This document shows positions 18,037-25,674 of a stretch of 54,283 nt of DNA, piece after piece. Position 1 is the stretch's first letter; each line of letters opens with the position of its first letter. This DNA is from Polaromonas sp. GTDB lineage: Bacteria; Pseudomonadota; Gammaproteobacteria; Burkholderiales; Burkholderiaceae_C. Under the pieces are notes generated by a model, which searched no databases, was not told the origin of the DNA, and saw only the letters and a program-made list of their open reading frames with translations. The DNA lies in assembly GCA_028291985.1 (NCBI GenBank), contig JAQGNE010000023.1, forward strand, positions 1 to 54,283. Reading direction: 5' to 3'. Made by a program: the position numbers and the translations under genes.

Positions 18037-18450
18037 ATGATGTTTCCCCTTCGCACTACAACCAATCGCACTGCCGCATCGTTGATGCTGGCCGTATGGA
18101 TGTTCGTGCTGGCCTCTGGTTTCGCTAATGCTTGCATGTTGAAAGCGCACAATCACGGCGGTGATCAGCCCTCCTCTGGGAGCTCTCTCACTAGTGCGCA
18201 CGTTGTAATGGCTGCGCATGAGAGTCAACAAACCCCCAACGCACCCTGTTTGAAAGCGTGCGACGAGGGGTCGCACGCCGTACAGGGCAAGAAGGGGATG
18301 GACTCCGTGGATCCGGGTTCTGCGCTTTTGGCGGCAGTCATCTGGACCAAGGCCACACCCCTGGTGGCGCGCCATTGGAGCGGCTTTGAAGCTCAGCCTT
18401 CGCTGAGTGATCTCCCCGAGCGCGTCGTCTACTCGCGGTGGGTGCTCTAG
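18037..18450 (+). CDS. Small exported His/Cys-containing protein, possible metal role
   Basis: Read from the ATG at 18037 the product has 137 residues. It has a hydrophobic N-terminal segment (SLMLAVWMFVLASGFANAC) and then KAHNHGGDQ, with scattered His and a few Cys. It is predicted exported or membrane anchored. No family is certain; it resembles uncharacterised small proteins found beside copper-resistance genes in related bacteria. The next genes encode a Met/His-rich protein and, further on, a Cu-ATPase, which supports a metal role by context only. An FNR-type box is 48 bases upstream. No strong Shine-Dalgarno is visible. Confidence 0.55.
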   Translation: MMFPLRTTTNRTAASLMLAVWMFVLASGFANACMLKAHNHGGDQPSSGSSLTSAHVVMAAHESQQTPNAPCLKACDEGSHAVQGKKGMDSVDPGSALLAAVIWTKATPLVARHWSGFEAQPSLSDLPERVVYSRWVL

Positions 18451-18566
18451 CCTTCTGCTAGGTCGACCGCAGTCATATTGCGGCGTTTGGCTACCGGCTC
18501 TGCGGAGCGGGTTCGCTATACATGATCCTGCACCTCTCTTCACCACATCCAGACAAGGGCTTTTAT

Positions 18567-18980
18567 ATGAACCGCGTTCACCTTCTTTCTCTCGCATTTG
18601 CAATTTGCTCTCTTGGCACGTCAGCGGTGGCGGCGCCCCCGACCGACCAGCACACCGGCCATCACCCACCATCCAAACAGGCGGCGCCTAGGCCCGGACC
18701 GGTCATGGCAAAGATGGACGCACAAACCAAAGCGATGCAGGAGATGCACCAAAAGATGGTAGCCGCGAAGACGCCAGAGGAACGCAGCGCCCTAATGGCA
18801 GAACACACGAAGGCGATGCAGGACGGCATGACCATGATGAATGGAATGTCGGCCGGTGGAATGAAGTCCATGAAGGGCGACATGCCCATACACCATCAAA
18901 TAATGGAAAAGCGCATGGAAATGATGAGCGCTTCGATGCAAATGATGATGGACCGCTTGCCATTGGCACCACCGAAGTAG
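18567..18980 (+). CDS. Periplasmic Met/His-rich protein, probable copper binder
   Basis: The 137-residue protein has a signal peptide (MNRVHLLSLAFAICSLGTSA...VAA). The mature part is extraordinarily rich in Met with His: QTKAMQEMHQKM, MQDGMTMMNGMSAGGMKSM, HHQIMEKRMEMMSASMQMM. Met/His clusters of this kind bind Cu(I) or Ag(I) in periplasmic resistance proteins (CopC/CusF/PcoE-like by composition, not homology). Spacing of Met every three to four residues suggests a helix with a methionine face. It sits between the small exported protein and the DUF5676-like relic, upstream of the Cu-ATPase. Confidence 0.75.
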   Translation: MNRVHLLSLAFAICSLGTSAVAAPPTDQHTGHHPPSKQAAPRPGPVMAKMDAQTKAMQEMHQKMVAAKTPEERSALMAEHTKAMQDGMTMMNGMSAGGMKSMKGDMPIHHQIMEKRMEMMSASMQMMMDRLPLAPPK

Positions 18981-18990
18981 GCAGAACGCA

Positions 18991-19251
18991 ATGTCACTTC
19001 TGCGCACAGGCCTCGCATCTGCCGCCACCGCTGGCGGGTTCTATGCCCTGTGCACAGTGGCATGGACACTCGCACCGGCGACATTTCCGGGCCTGACAAA
19101 CAACCTGTTATAGGGCATGCGCTTCACCTCTACGGTTCGTCCACAACCCTTCGCTGTCGCGGGTTTCCTTGCTGCGCTTCTTGTGCCGAGCACGTGGGCG
19201 CTGCTTGCGGGAACGTTCTTCAGCTGGCTGCGCAACTGGCTGACGCGCTGA
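18991..19251 (+). pseudogene. DUF5676-like small membrane protein with internal amber stop
   Basis: The frame from ATG 18991 encodes LRTGLASAATAGGFYALCTV and continues to PGLTNNLL. It meets TAG at 19111-19113, then resumes GMRFTSTV...PFAVAGFLAALLVPS and ends WLRNWLTR at TGA 19249-19251. Together the 86 codons look like a two-helix DUF5676-type membrane protein with the expected C-terminal amphipathic end. The frame is otherwise uninterrupted, so the lesion is a single in-frame stop. It may be a real nonsense mutation, a sequencing error or, less likely, readthrough. The DUF2933 gene follows 22 bases later. Confidence 0.6.
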
Positions 19252-19273
19252 CCACAATCTTCAGGAGAATCAG

Positions 19274-19564
19274 ATGACCGACCATCGTCACCCGCCTCAG
19301 TCTGAAGCTCCGGGATTCTGGCGCTCGCGCTATGCCGTAGGCCTTCTTGTCATGGGCGCCATCGCGGCATATCTGTTGGCCAGCGAGCACCGGGGCCACT
19401 TTATCGGTGCACTGCCCCTTTTGCTGATTCTCGCTTGCCCGCTGATGCACGTGTTCATGCACAACGGGCAGGGATCCCACGGCCACGGTCACGTAAGTCG
19501 TCACGGCGCCAAAACCCCACCGGCGGGTTCAACCCCACCGCGGGAGAACAACCATGACCGATGA
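19274..19564 (+). CDS. DUF2933 domain protein
   Basis: The 96-residue membrane protein has FWRSRYAVGLLVMGAIAAYL, HRGHFIGALP and LLILACPLMHVFMHNGQGSH, the diagnostic DUF2933 pattern of two helices and a His-rich tail. Its role is unknown, but the family co-occurs with copper and heavy-metal resistance genes. AGGAGA lies a few bases before the ATG. The tail (GSHGHGHVSRHG) may bind metal. Confidence 0.85.
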   Translation: MTDHRHPPQSEAPGFWRSRYAVGLLVMGAIAAYLLASEHRGHFIGALPLLLILACPLMHVFMHNGQGSHGHGHVSRHGAKTPPAGSTPPRENNHDR

Positions 19565-19727
19565 CACCTCCGCCTATAAGCCCTGGACGCTGAACGCTGA
19601 ACGCTGGCAGCCTGAACTCGGCGGCGCGCGCTCCGCGGTTCATTCCATCCTTCAAGGGAAAGGAGGCTGCCGCATGAGGACGCGAGTCATCAGTCTTTCT
19701 CCGTGCATTACGAAAAGGATTAGACCC

Positions 19728-20756
19728 ATGTCGATGCCCAAGACTCTCCTAGCAGTTGCCCTGCTTGCCTATGGCTGCGCGGCTAGCGCTGCTGACAAGG
19801 TGTACATCGCCAACGAGAACGCCGGTACCGTGAGCGTGCTTGACGCAGCCTCCTTCAAGGTTCTCACGCCCGTTCGCGTCGGCAAGATGCCGCACAACGT
19901 ACAGGTGTCTCCCGATGGGAAGATTGTTTGGGTGACGAACAATGGCGAGCCAGATCCGGACCCTTCACCCTGGCACCCAGGCATGAACAAGACCGAGCAC
20001 GCCGCGATGGCCGAGCCCGGTGCCGTCTGGTTGATTGACACGGACACCGATGCTGTTGTAGCCAAGATCCCGGTTGGTTTGCACCCGGCCCACGTCGTGC
20101 TGACACCAGACGGTCGCTTCGCGTACGTCACAAACGGCGGTGACAACTCGGTTACCGTGATCGATGCAGCCGCGAGAAGCGTAGTTGCAACTATTGCCGT
20201 TGGAAAATTCCCGCATGGCGTGCGGTTCGCGCCAGACGGGAGACAGGTCTACGTCGCCAATCTCAAAGGCGGAACGGTCTCGGTGATTGATGTCGAGAGC
20301 CGTAAAGAGGTCGCGCAGATACCGGTCGGCAAGGGGCCGGCTCAGGTGGGTTTCACGCCGGACGGGCGGCTTGCATTCGTCTCGCTGTCGCAAGAAAAGG
20401 CTGTTGCGGTGATCGATCCCGCGACACGGAAGGTGACGCGCAAGATCAGCGTCGGTACGGTGCCGATCCAACTCTCCGCCACACCGGATTCACGAACACT
20501 ACTGGTGGCGAATCAGGGCAGTCGGAGCAAGCCCGGCAATACCGTCAGCATGATCGATCTGCAGACGTCCAAGCTAGTCAAGACAGTTGTTACCGCATCG
20601 GGGGCGCACGGTGTGGCGGTCGATCGCGAAGGCCGGCTTGCGTACATCACCAATACATATGCGAACACCGTGTCGGTGATCGACATCAAGTCACGCTCAG
20701 TGGTGAGTACCGTTCGTGTAGGCAAGGGACCCAACGGCGTTAGCGTGAGTCCATGA
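19728..20756 (+). CDS. YVTN-family beta-propeller repeat protein
   Basis: The 342-residue exported protein has a signal peptide (PKTLLAVALLAYGCAASAAD) and then about seven repeats of roughly 42 residues. Each repeat contains a motif like VYIANENAGTVSVLD, FAYVTNGGDNSVTVID or AYITNTYANTVSVID, followed by an I(P/A)VGK-P turn. This is the YVTN beta-propeller seen in surface or periplasmic proteins, related in shape to the nitrous-oxide-reductase and cytochrome cd1 propellers. A His-containing insert (PWHPGMNKTEHAAM) interrupts an early blade and could bind metal. ATG 19728 is preferred because the leader starts there; upstream in-frame codons look non-coding. It overlaps the next start by ATGA. 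Confidence 0.85.
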   Translation: MSMPKTLLAVALLAYGCAASAADKVYIANENAGTVSVLDAASFKVLTPVRVGKMPHNVQVSPDGKIVWVTNNGEPDPDPSPWHPGMNKTEHAAMAEPGAVWLIDTDTDAVVAKIPVGLHPAHVVLTPDGRFAYVTNGGDNSVTVIDAAARSVVATIAVGKFPHGVRFAPDGRQVYVANLKGGTVSVIDVESRKEVAQIPVGKGPAQVGFTPDGRLAFVSLSQEKAVAVIDPATRKVTRKISVGTVPIQLSATPDSRTLLVANQGSRSKPGNTVSMIDLQTSKLVKTVVTASGAHGVAVDREGRLAYITNTYANTVSVIDIKSRSVVSTVRVGKGPNGVSVSP

Positions 20757-21227
20757 AGCCATCATCAGCCCTGCCTATGCGGCTTTCCGGCAAGGTGTTT
20801 GCTGCCTGCGGGGGGTGGATGATTCTGCTGGGTGTCTATTTCATCCTGCTCAGGCCGGCACTGCTGCCCGGCGATTCTCGATTTATGGGAACTTCCGCCG
20901 AGGCCTTGCCCGCAGCAGCGCCGGGTCTCGAGGGGTGGCTCGGCCACGTCTTCAACGTCATGGGTGGATTCATGGTGGCCGCCGGCACCATGACCATTCT
21001 CCTGGCCTGGCGGTCTATCTCCCGACGGGCTCCAGGAACCTTGTTGGCCGCAGCCGTCGCAGGGGCGTCCGGCGTCGCGCTGATGAGCGCAACTAATTTC
21101 TTGCTGCACTCGGACTTCCGCTGGCTGCTCCTGGTGCCCCGCCCTGCTGTGGCTCGCAGGTTTGGCTTGCTACGTGCGCGAAGGTGCGGCCGGAACGGTG
21201 GCGGTGGCGGTGGTGGTGGCGAAATGA
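20753..21227 (+). pseudogene. Four-helix membrane protein with C-terminal frameshift
   Basis: The frame encodes hydrophobic helices (GGWMILLGVYFILLRPALL, VFNVMGGFMVAAGTMTILLAW, LLAAAVAGASGVALMSATNF) and reaches HSDFRWLLLVP. At CCCC 21137-21140 an extra C shifts it into an Arg-rich tail ending in eight glycines. Removing one C restores ALLWLAGLACYVREG...AVAVVVAK and a stop at 21225-21227, which completes a fourth helix. The protein is probably an uncharacterised membrane protein of about 157 residues. It is translationally coupled to the propeller gene. No family name is offered. Confidence 0.65.
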
Positions 21228-21232
21228 ATTGA

Positions 21233-21664
21233 ATGTGCTTCTCGCCAACAGCAAGCTTTACGGCGGGCACCCTGTTGCTGGGAGCTGGCCTCCTGACAGT
21301 CAAGTCGGCACGCGGCCCACGTGAGCTCCCGCTTGCCGCGATGTCGCTGCTCTACGCGGCGATGACGCACGCGTACTCGTTCTTCTCTCATGTCCTGTGG
21401 CCGGTGTACGTCCCCGTGGCTGTTCCGCTGATCGAACCCGCCGGGATCCGCCGCACCACGTTGTGGGGTATCTCCGCAGCAGGCACGGCCGTGGCCACGT
21501 ACCTCATGTACATGCTGGTGGCGTTCCCGGTCGTCTCACAGGCCACTAGCCAGCATATCGAGTACGTCTCACCTCATTTCTTCGCAGCCGCGGTGATGAG
21601 CGTCTACTTGCTGTTGGCAGCCATCAGCCCGCTGATCTCCACGCATAGGCGGGTGAAGGTCGTT
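21233..21664 (+). pseudogene. DUF6629-like membrane protein, truncated
   Basis: It starts MCFSPTASFTAGTLLLGAG, the MCFS(A/P)xASF opening of DUF6629. It then has RELPLAAMSLLYA followed at once by MTHAYSFFSHVLWPVYVPVA. Family members known to me carry an extra segment there, so about 20-25 residues seem deleted. YLLLAAISPLISTHRRVKV follows, after which family similarity ends near 21660. The frame continues into unrelated hydrophobic sequence, which suggests a deletion fused it to the next relic. It may be expressed as a chimera but is unlikely to be functional. Confidence 0.5.
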
Positions 21665-22508
21665 TGCGTAATCGTGGCGGAACGCACCGTGGAGGCGCAG
21701 CGCGCGCGCCGCTTCGCGTGGCTTGGATCTATGTCCCTGCTGGGGTTCTTGGCGGGGCCCGCAGCGGTTGCCGCGGCGATCGGGTTCGCGTCATCGGCCG
21801 GCCTCCGCGAGCTGGCGCACGCATCGATCGCAGAGATCGTGGTGCTGCTCGCTGCTGCCTTCGGAGGGATCACGATGGTCGGGCTGCTGCGCGTTCTGCA
21901 GACACGGCCAGTTATTGCGCGGCTGCCGGAGAGACCTAACGCAGACCGGAGCTACCGAAGCGGGCTGACACTTTGGGGGCTTAGCGCGGGGGTGATGTTC
22001 GTAGCGGCGGCCTACGAACTGGGCATCCTTCTTGAAGGCCTCCGGAGCCCCCAAGGTGTCTTCCAGGAAGGTAGCCCGGATGTTTGCCGAATGCAGCGTC
22101 GTCATGCTCGCGGCAAACGCGTTGCTGTTCTTCACTCCGATCCTGAACCTAAAGTCGACCCACCGTCTCTTGGGCATCGGTTTGCTTCTTGCCATGGCAG
22201 GCCTGGCCTTGCTCTGGATTCAACCAACGCACGGCTAAATGATGTACCACGGGGTAGGCCTGACTGCCGCCGGCGCTTCACGTGCAGAGCTGGCAGGGGC
22301 GATGGGGGGCTTGGCCGCAGTGGCGAGCCTTGGCCAGACCCTCGGCTCAGCCGCTGGAGGCTGGCTCTTCGGTGCTTCCCCGCAGCACAGGTTTGGCTGG
22401 CTCCTCCTTCCCCTCATCCTCTTGTTCCTGCTGCTCCTCGTCGGACGCGCCTCGCTCAAGAGCATGACGACCTTCTACCGCAATCAGCCCTATGAGGTGA
22501 CTTCATGA
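21665..22508 (+). pseudogene. Relic of a multi-helix transporter, perhaps MFS
   Basis: Hydrophobic helices run on in the frame of the preceding gene (LLGFLAGPAAVAAAIGFASS, IVVLLAAAFGGITMVGLL, LWGLSAGVMFVAAAYELGIL). They then switch frame near 22020-22070 to KVARMFAECSVVMLAANALL and LLLAMAGLALLWIQPTHG. The frame stops at TAA 22236-22238 and restarts at once with MYHGVGL, RAELAGAMGGLAAVASLGQT and GSAAGGWLFG. The last block resembles a C-terminal MFS helix pair. The frame end overlaps the next start by ATGA. The family call is tentative. Confidence 0.45.
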
Positions 22509-25159
22509 GCATCCGAAATCTTGATCGACTTCTCGAGCCCGAGTCGATTGCCGTCATTGGTGCATCGATCCGAGCCGGTAGCGTGGGCTCAACTGTGTGG
22601 GCGAATCTGCACGCCGGTCAGTTCGCGGGAGCGGTCTACGGAGTGAACCCCAAGCACAAGATTCTGGGTAGCGTCGCGATCTTCGCGCGGCCGGCGGATC
22701 TGCCGGAAGCGCCCGACCTAGCGGTGATCTGCACCCCGCCCGCAACGGTTGCGGGCCTGATCGAGGAACTGGGACGCCTCGGCACCCGCGCCGTCATCGT
22801 CATGACCGCCGGGCTCAGTGTGGCGCAGAAAGAGGCGATGTTGAATGCCGCGCGTCCCTACCTCCTCCGCGTCCTGGGTCCGAACTGCTTGGGCCTGCTG
22901 AGTCCGCACGTAGGCCTCAACGCCAGCTTCGCGCATGCCAATGCGCTTCCGGGCCAGGTGGCTTTTGTCTCGCAGTCGGGCGCCCTTGTCACGGCCGTCC
23001 TGGACTGGGCTCGGTCCAGGCGCATCGGTTTTTCCCATATGGTGTCGCTTGGTGAACGCGCCGACGTGGACTTCGGCGACCTGCTCGACTACCTGGCGAG
23101 CGATGCCCGCACGCGATCCATCCTGCTCTACATCGAATCGATCGAGGTCCCTCGCAAATTCATGTCGGCTGCCCGCGCGGCCGCACGCAACAAGCCGGTG
23201 ATCGTCGTGAAGGCGGGCCGAGCCGGCAACGGACTGAAGGCAGCGGCCTCGCACACCGGCGCGCTGGCAGGCTCCGACATCGTCTTTGACGCCGCGATCA
23301 GGCGTGCCGGCATGCTGCGAGTCGAGAACCTTCAAGATCTCTTCATGGCCACTGAGACGCTGGCGCGGTTCGGCTCAAGCCGCGACGAGGCGTTGACGCT
23401 GATAACAAACGGGGGCGGCGCCGGCGTGATGGCGGCCGATGCCGCCGCGCTGGCCGGCATTCCCCTCAAGGACCTGAGTGAGGAGCTTCTGGCAAGCCTC
23501 GATGTCGTGCTGCCGCCCACCTGGTCGCGTGGCAACCCGATCGACATCATCGGCGATGCGCCGGTGTCCCGCTACACGCAGACGCTGCAGGCAGTGCTGG
23601 CTGACCGCAGCAGTGGCGCTGTGCTCTTCATGCACGCACCCACGGCCATCGTGCGCAGCGACGACATCGCTCGCGCCTGTGCGCGCATTGTCAAACAGAC
23701 CCCCGGCCGCGTGATGGCGTGCTGGCTTGGCGACGACGCCGTGGCCGACGCGCGGGATATCTTCGAGGATGCCGGGGTTCCCGACTACGGCACTCCGGAG
23801 GAAGCCGTGCGCGCCTTCGGCATGCTGGCCACCTACCGCCGGAACCAGGCCTTGCTGCTCGAAGCACCGACCGCCAGCGAGAACGGCCCGGCCGATGTAG
23901 CCGCTGCACGCGCCATCATCGAGGGCGTTCTCGCTGGGGGCCGCGACATGCTCGATGAACTCGAAGCCAAGGCGGTGCTGCGGGCTTATGGAATCCCGGT
24001 CGTCCCCACTATCGCAGTGGAGCCTGCCGCCGATGCGGCCGTGAACGCGGCGCGGGACATCGGCTACCCCGTGGCGATCAAGATACTGTCACCCGACATC
24101 AGCCACAAGTCCGATGTCGGCGGTGTCCACCTGAACCTGCGGGGCGAAGAGGAGTTACGCAAGGCCGCCGAAGGCATGCTGGCGCGCGTACGCGAATTGA
24201 AACCGCAAGCCCGGATCACCGGTTTGACGGTGCAGGCCATGGTGACACGGCCACTCGCGCAGGAGCTGATTCTCGGGGCGAGCATCGATCCGCTTTTTGG
24301 TCCCGTGCTGTTGTTTGGACACGGCGGGACGGCCGTTGAGGTAGTGGCCGATCGCGCAATCGGACTTCCACCATTGAATCGCGTCCTCGCTCGTGAACTC
24401 ATCTCCCGTACACGCGTCGCGAAGTTGCTGGCCGGCTACCGTGACCATCCGCCGGCCAAACTCGACGCCGTCTGCGACGTGCTGATTGCGTTGTCGCAGA
24501 TGCTGTCCGACCTGCCGGAGCTGGCAGAGCTGGACATAAATCCTCTGCTTGCCGACCATGAAGGAGTCATTGCGCTGGACGCCCGTCTGCGGGTCAGCCG
24601 CAAGCAGGAAGCAGGTGCGGCGCAGTTCGCGATCACACCCTACCCGGCGGAACTTGCGAAAACCGTGCACTGGAACGACGAGACGATCCACATCCGGCCG
24701 ATCCGCCCCGAAGACGAGTCGCAGCACAGATCCTTCATTGAGGCGTTGCAGCCCGAGGACCTGCGGCTTCGCTTCTTCGGCGTCCGCCGGGAACTTCCCC
24801 GAAGCGAGTTGGCCCGCCTGGCGCAAATCGACTACGCGCGGGAGATGGCGTTCATCGCCGTACGCAGCCTGCCCGATGGGACCAGCCAAACGCTCGGGGT
24901 AGTGCGCGCGGTCATCGACCCCGACAACATCGACGCTGAGTTCGCCGTGATCGTTCGATCCGACCTCAAGGCGCGCGGCCTGGGTCGCATCCTGATGCGC
25001 AAGATGATCGATTTCCTGTCAGGCCGCGGGACCCAGCGAATGGTTGGCTACGTCTTGAGAGAAAACAAGGCGATGCGCAAGCTGGCGCGTTCTCTTGGTT
25101 TCGAACCCGTAGCTTCCGCCAACGATGCCGACGCTGTATTCCTGGCATTAAGTCTTTAA
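22505..25159 (+). CDS. Acyl/acetyl-CoA synthetase (ADP-forming) fused to GNAT acetyltransferase
   Basis: The 884-residue protein has a CoA-binding Rossmann domain (IAVIGASIRAGSVGS), a succinyl-CoA-synthetase-like ligase region and an ATP-grasp domain (LRAYGIPVVPT, AIKILSPDISHKSDVGGVHL). A C-terminal GNAT domain of about 170 residues (IHIRPIRPED, RLRFFGVRRELP, RSDLKARGLGRILMRKMIDF) completes it. ASHTGALAGSD near residue 250 keeps the His phosphorylated in ADP-forming synthetases. Pat-type protein acetyltransferases have the same domains but are thought to have lost that His. It could therefore make acyl-CoA and/or acetylate lysines. Its membership in a low-oxygen island fits an ATP-yielding acetate pathway. 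Confidence 0.88.
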   Translation: MSIRNLDRLLEPESIAVIGASIRAGSVGSTVWANLHAGQFAGAVYGVNPKHKILGSVAIFARPADLPEAPDLAVICTPPATVAGLIEELGRLGTRAVIVMTAGLSVAQKEAMLNAARPYLLRVLGPNCLGLLSPHVGLNASFAHANALPGQVAFVSQSGALVTAVLDWARSRRIGFSHMVSLGERADVDFGDLLDYLASDARTRSILLYIESIEVPRKFMSAARAAARNKPVIVVKAGRAGNGLKAAASHTGALAGSDIVFDAAIRRAGMLRVENLQDLFMATETLARFGSSRDEALTLITNGGGAGVMAADAAALAGIPLKDLSEELLASLDVVLPPTWSRGNPIDIIGDAPVSRYTQTLQAVLADRSSGAVLFMHAPTAIVRSDDIARACARIVKQTPGRVMACWLGDDAVADARDIFEDAGVPDYGTPEEAVRAFGMLATYRRNQALLLEAPTASENGPADVAAARAIIEGVLAGGRDMLDELEAKAVLRAYGIPVVPTIAVEPAADAAVNAARDIGYPVAIKILSPDISHKSDVGGVHLNLRGEEELRKAAEGMLARVRELKPQARITGLTVQAMVTRPLAQELILGASIDPLFGPVLLFGHGGTAVEVVADRAIGLPPLNRVLARELISRTRVAKLLAGYRDHPPAKLDAVCDVLIALSQMLSDLPELAELDINPLLADHEGVIALDARLRVSRKQEAGAAQFAITPYPAELAKTVHWNDETIHIRPIRPEDESQHRSFIEALQPEDLRLRFFGVRRELPRSELARLAQIDYAREMAFIAVRSLPDGTSQTLGVVRAVIDPDNIDAEFAVIVRSDLKARGLGRILMRKMIDFLSGRGTQRMVGYVLRENKAMRKLARSLGFEPVASANDADAVFLALSL

Positions 25160-25177
25160 CCGACCAAAAGAATTCTC

Positions 25178-25381
25178 ATGCACGCTCTCGTTTACCACGG
25201 CCCTGGCCAGAAGAAACTGGATAACCGCGCCAAGCCGGTCGTCAAGAAACCAACTGATACGGTCGTCCGCATCAACAGGATGACGATCTGCGGGACCGGC
25301 CTACACATCCTCAAGGGCGACGTGCCGACCTGCAAGCCCGGGACGACGTTGGGCCATGAAGGCGTGGGTGTCATCGACTCG
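25178..25381 (+). pseudogene. Zinc alcohol dehydrogenase, N-terminal fragment
   Basis: It starts 18 bases after the synthetase stop. MHALVYHGPGQKKLDNRAKP and MTICGTGLHILKGDVP, PGTTLGHEGVGVIDS match the first 68 residues of a medium-chain alcohol dehydrogenase. The zinc-ligand region is visible (C in ICGT, HE in GHEGVG), but CGTG replaces the usual CGTD. Similarity stops at VIDS and the sequence changes to an unrelated transporter. The catalytic and NAD domains are gone, so the gene is dead. Confidence 0.75.
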
Positions 25382-25618
25382 CGTCAACGTGACCGGCATG
25401 ACCATGCTGCTGCAATTCGCCGCGAGCCTCGGTTACATCCTGCCGGTCAATGCTCTGCAAAACAGGATTGCGTACGGAACGGGCACTTTCGACGCGCGGG
25501 ACTTCGTTCGCACCGGCCTCGTCATTGCGCTGCCGCGACGGCTCTGTTAGCGCTCTTCGCCCTGACGTATTGGCCCTGGACGGGGTACGTGACCAAGTTG
25601 CCCTGGCATGTCCGTTGA
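25382..25618 (+). pseudogene. SLC13/DASS-type anion transporter, C-terminal fragment
   Basis: VNVTGMTMLLQFAASLGYIL, PVNALQNRIAYGTGTFDARD and FVRTGLVIAL fit the last helices of a sodium/anion symporter of the DASS family. A missing base near 25530 shifts the frame; reading on in the neighbouring frame gives ATALLALFALTYWPWTGYVT and the stop at 25616-25618. It is joined directly to the alcohol dehydrogenase fragment, so one deletion removed the 3' part of one gene and the 5' part of another. Confidence 0.65.
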
Positions 25619-25674
25619 CCTGATCACGATGTCAAGGTTCAAAGTCGCTTCATTGCCCCTGAAAGGAATTCACC

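Noticed and set aside
19582..19606. Tandem ACGCTGA repeat before the propeller gene
   Set aside because: Only about three short units; too little to distinguish from chance.
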